Assembly: GCA_903861645.1 (NCBI GenBank)
Contig: CAIOVE010000052.1
Span: 1 to 64,000 of the forward strand
DNA from: an uncultured Hyphomicrobiales bacterium
GTDB lineage: Bacteria > Pseudomonadota > Alphaproteobacteria > Rhizobiales > Beijerinckiaceae
DNA length: 64,000 bases
Direction of reading: 5' to 3'
Part shown: in pieces, positions 8,727 to 17,206 of the stretch
Layout of the letters: every line of letters starts with the position of its first letter
Numbering within the stretch: the stretch's first letter is position 1
The notes under the pieces: model-generated
Told to the model about the DNA's origin: nothing
The model's input: only the letters and a program-made list of their open reading frames with translations
The model's database searches: none
Program-made: the position numbers and the translations under genes

Positions 8727-9890
8727 ATGTCGACACTCGCCAGTCTTTGCAAACTCGCCGCCGCGACGCTCGCCTCCGTCCTCGCCGTTGGCGCCGCGCG
8801 GGCCGAACCGCCGCTGACGCTGGCGCGCAACGGGTCGTTCTATGTCGGCGGCAAGATGACCGAGATCGACGGGCGCGCCGTGATGATCAATCACATGTAC
8901 GTCGAATACATGATCCCCGCGCGCAAGACGCATCCCTATCCCATCGTCATGGTGCATGGCGGGCTGCGCACCGGCGTGAATTTCACCGGCACTTTCGATG
9001 GCAAGGAAGGCTGGGCCCAGTATTTCGTGCGGCAGGGCTACGCCGTCTATCTCGTCGATCAGGTCGGGCGCGGTCGCTCGCCCATCATCGAGAAGGCCTA
9101 TGGCCCCGCCCGCATGGGCGACACGCGCGGCGTGCAGAAGCGCTACGCCCAGCAGGAAAAATACAAGCTCTGGCCGCAAGCGCACTTGCACGCGCCATGG
9201 CCGGGCGGCGGCGAGATGAGCGACCCGTGGGTGGTGCAACTGAGCGCCTCGCAGGCGGTGGAGATCGAGAATTTCCACACGCAGCAGGAACTCAACCGCG
9301 ACGCGCTGGTGGCGCTGGTGGACAAGATCGGCCCGTCGATCCTGCTCGCCCATTCGCAGGCCGGCGCCTTCCTGTGGCCGGTCGCCGACGCGCGACCGAA
9401 CGCCATCAAGGCCATCCTCGCCATCGAGCCGAATGGCCCGCCCGTGCGCGCGGTGGATTTCACCGGCGCGCCCGACTGGTTCAAATATGGCGAGGTCGCG
9501 CTCGCCTATGGCGTGACCGACGTGCCGCTGACCTACGCGCCGCCGGTCAAGGACGCGTCGGAGCTGAAATTCGTCCAGCAGGACAAGCCCGACGGCGAAG
9601 GGCTGGTGCGATGCTTCGAGCAGGTCGAGCCGGCGCGGCAACTGCCCAACCTGCGCGACATTCCCACGCTGGTGCTGACATCGGAGGCGTCCTATCACGC
9701 GCCCTATGATCACTGCACGGTCAAATACCTCCAGCGCGCCGGCGTGAAGCCGAGCTTCATCCGGCTCGCCGATGTCGGCATTCACGGCGATTCCCACGTG
9801 CTGATGCTGGAAAAGAACAGCCACGCGATCGCCGGCGTCATCGCACGCTGGCTGTCGACCTCCCTGCCCGGCAAGCAGGCCAGGCGCTGA
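8727..9890 (+). CDS. Exported alpha/beta-hydrolase
   Basis: A 387-residue protein with a signal peptide (LASVLAVGAARAE). The hydrolase fold shows the oxyanion strand IVMVHGGLRTG, the nucleophile elbow LAHSQAGAF with serine, and a late histidine in DVGIHGDSHVL, consistent with a Ser-Asp-His triad. It is probably a periplasmic esterase or lipase-like enzyme; the substrate is unknown. It is divergent from the TTT receptor, with about 145 bases between the starts. The start ATG at 8727 begins the signal peptide; the frame upstream of it is untranslated leader. Confidence 0.85.
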   Translation: MSTLASLCKLAAATLASVLAVGAARAEPPLTLARNGSFYVGGKMTEIDGRAVMINHMYVEYMIPARKTHPYPIVMVHGGLRTGVNFTGTFDGKEGWAQYFVRQGYAVYLVDQVGRGRSPIIEKAYGPARMGDTRGVQKRYAQQEKYKLWPQAHLHAPWPGGGEMSDPWVVQLSASQAVEIENFHTQQELNRDALVALVDKIGPSILLAHSQAGAFLWPVADARPNAIKAILAIEPNGPPVRAVDFTGAPDWFKYGEVALAYGVTDVPLTYAPPVKDASELKFVQQDKPDGEGLVRCFEQVEPARQLPNLRDIPTLVLTSEASYHAPYDHCTVKYLQRAGVKPSFIRLADVGIHGDSHVLMLEKNSHAIAGVIARWLSTSLPGKQARR

Positions 9891-9950
9891 TTGCTTTTGG
9901 CGCGCGGCGGGTTGAAAAAGGTTTCACCTTTCCTCCCGCCGCGCGTTCGC

Positions 9951-11231
9951 ATGTTTCCCACGCTGTCGTCGAAGCCCTTCATCCGCGTCTGGCGGCATCG
10001 CGAGTTCCGGCTCTACGAATCCGGCATGTCGCTTTATTCGGTGACAGGCTGGATCCAGCGCGTCGGCGTGGGCTGGCTCGCCTGGGATCTGACTCATTCG
10101 ACCTTCTGGCTGGGCGTCGTCGCCTCGGCCGATCTCGGCCCGATGATCCTGCTGGCGCCCTTCGCCGGCGCCGTGGCGGATCGCGTGGATTCCTGGAAGC
10201 TGTCGCGCGTGTCGCAATTCCTGCTGATGCTGCAAGCCATCGCGCTATGCGGCCTCATGTACACCCGCGCGATGGGCATCTACACGCTGCTCGCCGTGTC
10301 GCTCTACACGGGCCTGCTCTATCCGTTTTCCGGCGCCGCGCGGCAAACGCTGCTGCCGCGCACCGTGCCGCACGCCGAATTCGCCACCGCCATCGCGCTC
10401 GATTCGGCGGCCTTTCAGGCGGCGCGCTTTATTGGACCGGCCATCGCCGCGCTGATCATTCCCGCCTTCGGCGTCATGGCGGCCTTCGCCATCCACGGCC
10501 TCGGCTCCATCGTGTTTCAGACGGCGATCGCCTTCATGCGACTGCCGCCGGAGGAGCCGCGCAAGCGCGCCCATCGCAACATCCTGCGCGACATCGGCGA
10601 AAGCTTTACCTACGTGCGCGGCCACGTAGGCATCGGCTCGGTGTTCTTCCTGATGATCGCCGCCTCGATCATCATTCGCCCGGTGCAGGACATGCTGCCG
10701 GGTTTCGCGGGCGGCGTGTTCGGCGGCGGCGCGCGCGAACTGGCGTGGCTGACGTCGAGCATGGGCGTCGGCGCGATGGTCAGCGCCTCGACCATCGCCA
10801 TGCGCGGCGGCGTTTCCGGCCTGACGCTAAGGGTGTTTCTGGGATTCATCGGCCTGGCGGCGGCGGTGTTCACGCTCGTCGGCACGGATTACCTGCCGCT
10901 CGGCGTGCTGGGCTCGGCGCTGATCGGCTACACGCTCAATTCCATGTCGACCAGCACGCAGGCGCTGGTGCAGACCGCCGTCGACGACGAGATGCGCGGC
11001 CGCGTGATGAGCCTGTATCTACTCATCTTCCGCGGCATGCCCGCCATCGGATCAATCCTCGATGGCTACATCGCCCAGTTGGTCGGTCTGCGCTGGACGT
11101 TCGCCGTCGGCGCGACGATCTGCGCGCTCCTGTGGCTGGCGTCCATGCCGCGCCGCCACGCCATCGCCGAGTCGCTGGAAGGCCCGCGCGCCGGCGGCCC
11201 GCGCGCGCGGTCGCGCGCGTTCGGGCGTTGA
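9951..11231 (+). CDS. MFS transporter (MFS_3/EntS-like)
   Basis: About 426 residues with roughly 12 hydrophobic helices, beginning PFIRVWRHREFRLYESGMSLY, the typical entry of the MFS_3 (enterobactin-exporter-like) group. Signature loops: GAVADRVDSWKLSRVS after helix 2 and a repeat-half motif with PRRHAI near the C-terminus. Predicted inner-membrane drug or siderophore-type exporter; substrate unknown. The ORF track starts at a TTG at 9891 directly after the hydrolase stop. I prefer ATG 9951, which fits the family N-terminus, though no clear Shine-Dalgarno precedes it. It lies 60 bases after the hydrolase gene and may be co-transcribed. Confidence 0.87.
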   Translation: MFPTLSSKPFIRVWRHREFRLYESGMSLYSVTGWIQRVGVGWLAWDLTHSTFWLGVVASADLGPMILLAPFAGAVADRVDSWKLSRVSQFLLMLQAIALCGLMYTRAMGIYTLLAVSLYTGLLYPFSGAARQTLLPRTVPHAEFATAIALDSAAFQAARFIGPAIAALIIPAFGVMAAFAIHGLGSIVFQTAIAFMRLPPEEPRKRAHRNILRDIGESFTYVRGHVGIGSVFFLMIAASIIIRPVQDMLPGFAGGVFGGGARELAWLTSSMGVGAMVSASTIAMRGGVSGLTLRVFLGFIGLAAAVFTLVGTDYLPLGVLGSALIGYTLNSMSTSTQALVQTAVDDEMRGRVMSLYLLIFRGMPAIGSILDGYIAQLVGLRWTFAVGATICALLWLASMPRRHAIAESLEGPRAGGPRARSRAFGR

Positions 11232-11238
11232 GGCTCGC

Positions 11239-13050
11239 CTAGCCTTCCATCTCCTCGCGCAGCAATTCGAGCTCCAGCCATTCCTCCTCGAGCCGGGCGA
11301 TGCCGGCTTCGGATTCCGCCAGCGTCTTCGTCGCCTTCTGGTAGCCGGCTGGATCGCGCGCGTAGAGCGCGGGATCGGCGAGGATCGCCTGCAACTTGTC
11401 GCGCGCGGCGCGCAGCGTCTCGATCTTGCCGGGGATCGTCTCCAGCGCGTGCTTCTGCTTGAACGACAGCTTGCGCTTCTGTTCGCCGCCCGCGGTCGGC
11501 GCGAGCGCGCGCTGCTTGCGCGAGCCCTCGGCCTTCGCCGACGCCGGCGCGCCGCTGACGCCAAAGCCGCGTTGCGAGACCATGTCGGAATAGCCGCCGG
11601 CGTATTCGCGCCAGACGCCTTCCTCCTCGGCGACGATCACCGATGTGGCGACGCGGTCGAGAAAATCGCGATCATGGCTGACGACGATGACCGTGCCGGG
11701 ATAATCGGCGATCATCTCCTCCAGCAGATCGAGGGTTTCGAGATCGAGATCATTGGTCGGTTCGTCGAGCACCAGCAGGTTCGAGGGCAGCGACAGGGCG
11801 CGCGCCAGCAACAGCCGCGCGCGTTCGCCGCCCGACAGGCGCGACACCGGCGTGCGCGCCTGCTCGGGGCCGAACAGGAAGTCGCGCATGTAGCCGATGA
11901 CGTGCTTCTTCTCGCCGTTGATTTCGACCCAGTCGCCGCCGCCGCCCGTCAGCGTGTCCTTCAGGGTCATGTCGTCCTTGAGCGCGATGCGCTTCTGGTC
12001 GAGGCTCGCCAGTTCGAGATTGGCGCCCAGCCGCACGTGGCCCGAGTCGGGCTCCAGAGCGCCGGTCAGAAGATTGATCAGCGTGGTCTTGCCGGCGCCA
12101 TTGCGCCCGACGATGCCGAGCCGGTCGCCACGCAGCACGCGGATCGAGAAATCATTGACGATGACGCGCGCGCCATAGGCCTTTGTGACCTGATCCGCCT
12201 CGATGACGAGCTTGCCCGAAACCTTGCCCTCGGCGACGGAAATCTTGACGTCGCCGGCGACGCGCCGCGCCTCGCGGAATTCATTGCGCAGGCCACGCAG
12301 GCGCTCCATGCGCCCGACATTGCGCTTGCGCCGCCCGGTGACGCCGTAGCGCACCCAATGCTCCTCGTTGGCGATGCGCCGTTCGAGCTTGTGGTGGTCG
12401 CGCTCTTCCTGCTCCAGCACCTCGTCGCGCCAGGCCTCGAATTCGCCGAAGCCTTTTTCCAGCCGACGCGTCTGGCCGCGGTCGAGCCAGACCGTGGCGC
12501 GCGTCAGATCCTGCAGGAAGCGGCGATCGTGGCTGATGAGCACGACGGCCGAGCGCATGCCGGCGATCTCGCTTTCGAGCCATTCGATGGCGGGCAGGTC
12601 GAGATGGTTGGTCGGCTCGTCGAGCAACAGAACATCCGGCTCGGGCGCCAGCGCGCGCGAAATCGCCGCCCGGCGCGCCTCGCCGCCCGACAGATTGGCG
12701 GGATTCTCGTCGCCGGTCAGGCCAAGTTGTTCGAGCAGATAGCGGGCGCGATAGGGATCGTCGTTGGGGCCAAGGCCATGCTCGACATAGGCGAGCACGG
12801 TGGAAAAGCCGGAAAGGTCCGGCTCCTGCGGCAGGTAACGCACGGTGGCGTCGGGCTGGAAAAAACGCTCGCCCTTGTCGAACTCAAGCTCGCCCGCGGC
12901 GATCTTCAACAGGGTCGACTTGCCCGAGCCGTTGCGGCCGACCAACGCCAGCTTGTCGCCGGGCGACACGGAAATCTCGGCGCCTTCCAGCAGGGGCTTG
13001 CCGCCGATGGTCAGTTCGATGTCGCGCAGGATGAGAAGGGGCGGGGCCAT
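11239..13050 (-). CDS. ABC-F family ATPase (Uup-like)
   Basis: A 603-residue soluble protein with two ABC cassettes and no membrane domain: Walker A GRNGSGKST and GRNGAGKTT, signatures LSGGEARRAAISRAL and LSGGERARLLLARAL, Walker B DVLLLDEPTNHLDL and LLVLDEPTNDLDL. The helical linker between cassettes (KLERRIANEEHWVRYGVTGRR) and a basic, coiled-coil C-terminal tail (about residues 520-603) fit Uup rather than EttA. ABC-F proteins act on ribosomes to relieve stalling or influence elongation. The 729-residue plus-strand ORF covering the same region is its shadow. Its end lies 8 bases from the convergent MFS gene. Confidence 0.93.
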   Translation of the reverse strand: MAPPLLILRDIELTIGGKPLLEGAEISVSPGDKLALVGRNGSGKSTLLKIAAGELEFDKGERFFQPDATVRYLPQEPDLSGFSTVLAYVEHGLGPNDDPYRARYLLEQLGLTGDENPANLSGGEARRAAISRALAPEPDVLLLDEPTNHLDLPAIEWLESEIAGMRSAVVLISHDRRFLQDLTRATVWLDRGQTRRLEKGFGEFEAWRDEVLEQEERDHHKLERRIANEEHWVRYGVTGRRKRNVGRMERLRGLRNEFREARRVAGDVKISVAEGKVSGKLVIEADQVTKAYGARVIVNDFSIRVLRGDRLGIVGRNGAGKTTLINLLTGALEPDSGHVRLGANLELASLDQKRIALKDDMTLKDTLTGGGGDWVEINGEKKHVIGYMRDFLFGPEQARTPVSRLSGGERARLLLARALSLPSNLLVLDEPTNDLDLETLDLLEEMIADYPGTVIVVSHDRDFLDRVATSVIVAEEEGVWREYAGGYSDMVSQRGFGVSGAPASAKAEGSRKQRALAPTAGGEQKRKLSFKQKHALETIPGKIETLRAARDKLQAILADPALYARDPAGYQKATKTLAESEAGIARLEEEWLELELLREEMEG

Positions 13051-13202
13051 GGGGTCCAGACGATTGGAGAGGCCGGACCCTTAGCCTGTTTGCGCGCGCG
13101 GCGCGAGGCAAAGCTTTGCTGGTTCATTCGCGTTAGGGCGACGACGCGCGCTCGTCGGGCCCTTGATGGACGGCGGCGGCCCGGATCAATCGAACTTGGC
13201 CG

Positions 13203-13769
13203 TCAATGCTTCACCCACGCCGTTGTTCCGCCGCCCTCCAACGAGGCATGAAGCCGCCAGGCCGACACGTCCGCGAACAGCGATTTCATTCGCCGCGAGT
13301 CCTGGGGCGAGGCGAGATCGAGATTCGCGCAGACGAAAACGCCGCCCGCCGGCAGCAGGGCCGTCAGGGATCGCAGCAGTTCAAGGGTTGGCGCGAAGCC
13401 ATCGAAAAAGGCGAGATCGTAAGTCCCGCCCAGCGTGGGAAGAACCCGTGCGAAATCGCCCAGATGAACCGTGATCCGGTCGGATAAATTCGCATGCGCA
13501 ATATTGCGGCGCGCGATGTCGACATGCTCCGGATCGCCTTCGATGGTATCGACCAGCGCTCCCGGCGCGCCGGATGCGAGGCAGCACGCCGTGTAGCCCA
13601 GCGCCGTCCCGAGTTCGAGAATGCGAGCGGGTTGAAACGTCCGGGAAATCGCCGCGAGGCCGCCGCCGTCCTCGAAGGTGTAAGCGCCGCATCCATGTTC
13701 GCGGCGGTGGACGCGCGTCGCCGCCTGGAGCATCGGGTGGGGATCGCTTGTTTCGCGATTATTGTTCAT
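13203..13769 (-). CDS. Small class I SAM-dependent O-methyltransferase
   Basis: A 188-residue methyltransferase of the catechol O-methyltransferase-like group: motif I ILELGTALGYTACCLA, motif II DTIEGDPEHVDIARRN, and a DLAFFDGFAPT strand corresponding to the acidic motif. Cytoplasmic, with no signal peptide. The protein is shorter than the usual 210-220 residues, mainly at the N-terminus. The substrate is not inferable. It lies 42 bases upstream of the SnoaL-like gene on the same strand, in the opposite orientation to the LysR gene further right. Confidence 0.83.
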   Translation of the reverse strand: MNNNRETSDPHPMLQAATRVHRREHGCGAYTFEDGGGLAAISRTFQPARILELGTALGYTACCLASGAPGALVDTIEGDPEHVDIARRNIAHANLSDRITVHLGDFARVLPTLGGTYDLAFFDGFAPTLELLRSLTALLPAGGVFVCANLDLASPQDSRRMKSLFADVSAWRLHASLEGGGTTAWVKH

Positions 13770-13811
13770 CTGATTCTGCTCCAGGCGGGTTTCATCGTTT
13801 GGACGCGTCGA

Positions 13812-14294
13812 CTATTTCTCGAAGGCCCCCATCTGGAACAGCGCGCCCAGCCAGTTCTCGATGTGCCAGGTCTTGACGACCTTGCCGTCCTTGAACTGGT
13901 GAATATCGATGGCCATTGTCGAAAAGCGCTTGCCCTTGGAGGGAAAGCCCGCGAAGGGCGCCGCCTGCGTGCCCGACAGGGTCGACCGCACGATCACCTT
14001 TTCGCCCGCGTCGATGATATCTTCGTTGACCACCTTCAAATCGGGAAACATCGCGTGGAAACCGCCCACGTAGGGCTTGAACGCGTCGCGACCGATGGCT
14101 TGCCCCTCGTTGGGAGGAATGTCCTCCCAGTCAGGCGCGAGGATTCCGTCCAGCAGGTCTGGCTTGTTCTGTCCGAACGCCTCGTAAAACTGCTTGATCG
14201 ATTGAGCGTTGCCTGCCGTGGCCGCGGTGGGAAGGGAAGCCATCAGAATGAGGGCGCCGGCAGCCGCGCCCTTCAGGAAAGTTTGGCTATTCAT
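13812..14294 (-). CDS. Exported SnoaL-like (ester cyclase/NTF2-fold) protein
   Basis: A 160-residue protein with signal peptide MNSQTFLKGAAAGALILMASLPTAATA followed by a SnoaL-like/NTF2 fold: IKQFYEAFGQNKPDLLDGIL, GFHAMFPDLKVVNEDII, MAIDIHQFKDGKVVKTWHIENW. SnoaL-like proteins bind small hydrophobic ligands and some cyclise or hydrolyse them. The start is ATG 14294 (GAGAGGAA upstream); the 338-residue ORF-track version is an artefactual extension through the LysR gene. It is divergent from the LysR regulator with an 11-bp inverted repeat between them, so it is probably that regulator's target. Confidence 0.83.
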   Translation of the reverse strand: MNSQTFLKGAAAGALILMASLPTAATAGNAQSIKQFYEAFGQNKPDLLDGILAPDWEDIPPNEGQAIGRDAFKPYVGGFHAMFPDLKVVNEDIIDAGEKVIVRSTLSGTQAAPFAGFPSKGKRFSTMAIDIHQFKDGKVVKTWHIENWLGALFQMGAFEK

Positions 14295-14349
14295 ATTCGT
14301 TCCTCTCGCATCGCCGCCAAGCCTAGCGGCCTTTCCCTGATCGTTGATC

Positions 14350-14378
14350 CCGGATAATTTGAAAAATAAATTATCCGG
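14350..14378. promoter_or_regulatory. Perfect 11-bp inverted repeat, probable LysR operator
   Basis: ccggataattt-gaaaaat-aaattatccgg, a perfect 11-bp dyad with a 7-base spacer in an AT-rich island between the divergent SnoaL-like and LysR genes. It includes several T-N11-A matches, the LysR-family box. It ends 9 bases before the LysR start, fitting autorepression and divergent control. Confidence 0.75.
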
Positions 14379-14387
14379 ATTTTGACA

Positions 14388-15311
14388 ATGCAAAAATTGA
14401 ATAATGGATGGCTGGACCTCGCGACCTTGCGCGTGCTGCGCTCGTTGTTCGAGACGCGGAACACGACCCGGACAGCCGAGCAACTCAACATCAGCCAGCC
14501 AGCGGTCAGTCGGGCGCTGGCGAAGCTGCGCGACGCCCTCGGCGACGCGATCATGGTCAAAGGCCCCGGCGGGATGGTGCCAACCGACCGGGCGCTGGAG
14601 ATCCGCGCGCGCCTGGACGTGGCGATCGCCAGCCTCGACGAGCTTCTGGTGCGCCCTGTTTTCGACCCGGGAATCGCCACGCGCGCATTCCGGATGACCA
14701 CCACGGATTATGGGGCCCTCGCGGTATTGCCGCGTTTGACGCGCATGTTGGCGGACGTCGCGCCGGGGATATCGATCGAAATTCTGCCCTTCTCCCCGGA
14801 TGCATTCCGCCAGCTTGGGGAAGGGCAAACCGACTTCGTTCTGTACAGCGACGACGAGGTTCCCTTGCCGCTAAGGTCGCGCAAGCTGTATCGCGAAGGC
14901 TATGCGAGTCTGGCGCGGCGGGATCATCCCGCGCTCGCGAAGCCCATGGACCTTGAATCGTTCCTGGCCTGGCCCCATGCCCTGGTCACCGTAATGGGCG
15001 GCCGCAAGGGCGTCGTGGACGACGCGCTCGCCGCCCTTGGACGACAGCGCGTGATTGCCCTGTGGCTTCCCTATTTCGCGACCGCGGCGAGCGTGATCGC
15101 GCATACGGACATGATCCTGACCGTTCCCGCACGGGCGGCCGACGAATTGTCGCGCGCCGGCGCGCTCGGTCGATTTGAACCGCCGCTGGCGATCGAGGGG
15201 TTCGATTATCGGCTGTTATGGCACGATCGAAGTCATGCGGACCCTGGGCACAAGTGGTTGCGGGACGTGATCGCCGACGTCTCTTCCGGCGCGCCGACGC
15301 CGCGATTGTAG
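14388..15311 (+). CDS. LysR-family transcriptional regulator
   Basis: A 307-residue regulator. Residues 10-70 form the winged HTH (TTRTAEQLNISQPAVSRALAKLRDALGD), followed by a two-lobed periplasmic-binding-like effector domain (FRMTTTDYGALAVLPRL onward). The NodD/LeuO/PcpR-like start LDLATLRVLRSLFETRN is recognisable. I use the ATG at 14388 rather than the TTG at 14382. It is divergent from the SnoaL-like gene across an AT-rich spacer carrying an 11-bp inverted repeat, the usual LysR arrangement with its target. The effector is unknown. Confidence 0.93.
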   Translation: MQKLNNGWLDLATLRVLRSLFETRNTTRTAEQLNISQPAVSRALAKLRDALGDAIMVKGPGGMVPTDRALEIRARLDVAIASLDELLVRPVFDPGIATRAFRMTTTDYGALAVLPRLTRMLADVAPGISIEILPFSPDAFRQLGEGQTDFVLYSDDEVPLPLRSRKLYREGYASLARRDHPALAKPMDLESFLAWPHALVTVMGGRKGVVDDALAALGRQRVIALWLPYFATAASVIAHTDMILTVPARAADELSRAGALGRFEPPLAIEGFDYRLLWHDRSHADPGHKWLRDVIADVSSGAPTPRL

Positions 15312-15429
15312 CCCTGGACGGCTAGGGCTTCCCGAAATGCGCGATCCCCCGTGGCGGCTTCCAGTCCGGACGCTCGCGCGTTGTTCAACGCGACCAAGCG
15401 CATGAGATTTCAGCGTGCCCCATGAACCC

Positions 15430-15456
15430 TTGGCGGGCATCTTCCCGTGCTATAGG
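15430..15456 (+). promoter_or_regulatory. Candidate alphaproteobacterial housekeeping promoter
   Basis: TTGGCGGG, 11 bases, GCTATAGG matches the Caulobacter-type housekeeping consensus TTGaCgS-N10-14-GCTAnaWC. It lies 40 bases before the quinone oxidoreductase start. Not tested against background frequency. Confidence 0.5.
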
Positions 15457-15495
15457 CGTCGGACCGTGACCCGACCGGATGCGAGAGAGCCCGCC

Positions 15496-16503
15496 ATGAC
15501 CACCCTGCCCGCGCGGATGCGCGAAATCTTCTTCGACGGCGCCGGCGGCCCGGAGGTCGTCAAGCTGCGCGAGGCCGACACGCCGCGCCCGCGCCCCGGC
15601 AAGGTTCTCGTGCAAGTCGTCGCCGCGGGCGTCAATCGCCCCGATTGCGCGCAGCGCACGGGCTCCTATCCGCCGCCGCCCGGCGAGACCGCCATTCCCG
15701 GTCTTGAAATCGCCGGCCGCGTCGTGGCGCTTGGCGAGGGCGTGACCTCGCCCGCCATCGGCGACGAGGTCTGCGCGCTGGTCGGCTCGGGCGGCTACGC
15801 GGAATATTGCGAGGCGGACGCCGCGCTCTGCTTGCCGAAGCCGCGCGCGCTGAGCTTCATCGAAGCCGCCGGCATACCGGAGACGTTCTTCACGGTTTAC
15901 GACAACGTCTTCACCCGCGGCGCGCTGAAGCCGGGCGAATCCTTCCTCGTGCATGGCGGTTCGAGCGGCATCGGCTCCACCGCCATCCAGCTCGCCAGGC
16001 ATTTCGGCGCGACCGTGTTCGCGACGGCGGGCTCGGATGAAAAATGCGATTTCTGCAAATCGATCGGCGCCGACCACGCCATCAACTATCGCGATGGCGA
16101 TTTCGTCGAGGCGATCAGGACCATCACGCAAAAGCGTGGCGTCGACGTCATTCTCGACATGGTCGGCGGGCCCTACATCGCCAAGAACATTTCCATTCTG
16201 GCGACGGACGGGCGCCTTGTGCAGATCGCCTTCCTGCAGGGTCATGTCGCGGAGAAGGTGAACTGGACGCCGGTGCTGACGCGTCGGCTGACGCTCACCG
16301 GTTCGACACTACGTCCGCGCACGGTGGCGCAAAAGGCGATCATCGCCGGACAATTGCGCGAGAAGGTCTGGCCGCTGCTGGAGGCGGGCGACGTGAAGCC
16401 GATCGTTCACGCCACGTTTCCGCTCGCCGAGGCGCGCGCCGCCCATGAACTGATGGAAACGTCGGCGCATCTCGGCAAGATCGTGCTGACCATCGACGGC
16501 TGA
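15496..16503 (+). CDS. Zinc-free NAD(P)H:quinone oxidoreductase (MDR superfamily)
   Basis: A 335-residue medium-chain dehydrogenase/reductase of the QOR/PIG3 type. Features: GROES-like N-terminal domain with VAAGVNRPDCAQRTGSYPPPPG, Rossmann segment LVHGGSSGIGSTAIQLARHFGATVFAT, and the tail LETSAHLGKIVLTI-like end typical of PIG3 proteins. The structural and catalytic zinc cysteines of alcohol dehydrogenases are absent. Cytosolic, NADPH-dependent reduction of quinones or enones is expected. The start at 15496 gives the conserved N-terminus; the ORF-track extension from 15415 overlaps the candidate promoter. Confidence 0.9.
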   Translation: MTTLPARMREIFFDGAGGPEVVKLREADTPRPRPGKVLVQVVAAGVNRPDCAQRTGSYPPPPGETAIPGLEIAGRVVALGEGVTSPAIGDEVCALVGSGGYAEYCEADAALCLPKPRALSFIEAAGIPETFFTVYDNVFTRGALKPGESFLVHGGSSGIGSTAIQLARHFGATVFATAGSDEKCDFCKSIGADHAINYRDGDFVEAIRTITQKRGVDVILDMVGGPYIAKNISILATDGRLVQIAFLQGHVAEKVNWTPVLTRRLTLTGSTLRPRTVAQKAIIAGQLREKVWPLLEAGDVKPIVHATFPLAEARAAHELMETSAHLGKIVLTIDG

Positions 16504-16523
16504 TCCGTCGACGGTCAAACAGG

Positions 16524-17099
16524 TCAGTCCTTGGCGCGCTCGACGTAGGAGCCGTCTTCCGTCTGGACGACGATGCGCGTGCCGACCTGAATGTGTGGCG
16601 GCACCATGACGCGCGCGCCATTCGACATGATCGCGGGCTTGAACGAGGACGAGGCGGTCTGGCCCTTCATCGCCGGCTCGGTCTCCATGACCTCCAGCGT
16701 GATGCGAGGCGGCAGCTGGATGGACACGGCGACGCCGTTGAACATGCTCAGCATGACCTTCATGCCTTCCTGCAAATAAACCTTCTGGTCGCCGAGCACG
16801 TCGTCGGTGACCATCACCTGATCGAAGGTCGCTTCGTTCATGAAGTGGTTGCCGTCCCCGTCCGAGTAGAGGTAGCTGAAGTTGCTGTCCTCGACGAAGG
16901 CGCGCTCGACCTGCTCGGTGGTCTTGTAGCGGACCTGCGTCTTCACGCCGTCCGAAATGCGACGCATGTCGATGGTCGTGGTCGGCGTGCCCTTGCCGGG
17001 ATGGAAGCTTTCGGCCGACAGAACGGCGTAGAGCTGGCCATCCTCGTGCTCGACGATGTTGCCCTTGCGAATGGAGCTGGCGATAACCTTCACGATCAT
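16524..17099 (-). CDS. efp: Translation elongation factor P
   Basis: EF-P (191 residues) enters stalled ribosomes and promotes peptide bonds at polyproline runs. The KOW-like N-domain and two OB-fold domains are present. The loop [11 protein letters not shown] carries a lysine at position 36, equivalent to the E. coli Lys34 that is beta-lysylated; an arginine there would have implied EarP rhamnosylation. The C-terminus [25 protein letters not shown] is typical. It is divergently transcribed from epmA-epmB, which encode the modifying enzymes, so locus and residue agree. Confidence 0.97.
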   Translation of the reverse strand: MIVKVIASSIRKGNIVEHEDGQLYAVLSAESFHPGKGTPTTTIDMRRISDGVKTQVRYKTTEQVERAFVEDSNFSYLYSDGDGNHFMNEATFDQVMVTDDVLGDQKVYLQEGMKVMLSMFNGVAVSIQLPPRITLEVMETEPAMKGQTASSSFKPAIMSNGARVMVPPHIQVGTRIVVQTEDGSYVERAKD

Positions 17100-17206
17100 T
17101 TCCCCGGTTGATGGCGGGCCCGGCGCGCCCTATTCAGGGCGAACACAAGCGGCCCGCGAGAATTTCCGCGCGCGAACTGCCGCCCGTATCGCAAAGCCGG
17201 ACAAGA

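Noticed and set aside
11062-13251. 729-residue plus-strand ORF
   Set aside because: Exactly antisense to the ABC-F ATPase gene, low-complexity Arg/Ala/Gln-rich and without motifs; a shadow of high-GC coding sequence.
17126-17141. cgccct-attc-agggcg dyad between efp and epmA
   Set aside because: Only a 6-bp GC-rich repeat in a GC-rich gap; too likely by chance to call an operator.
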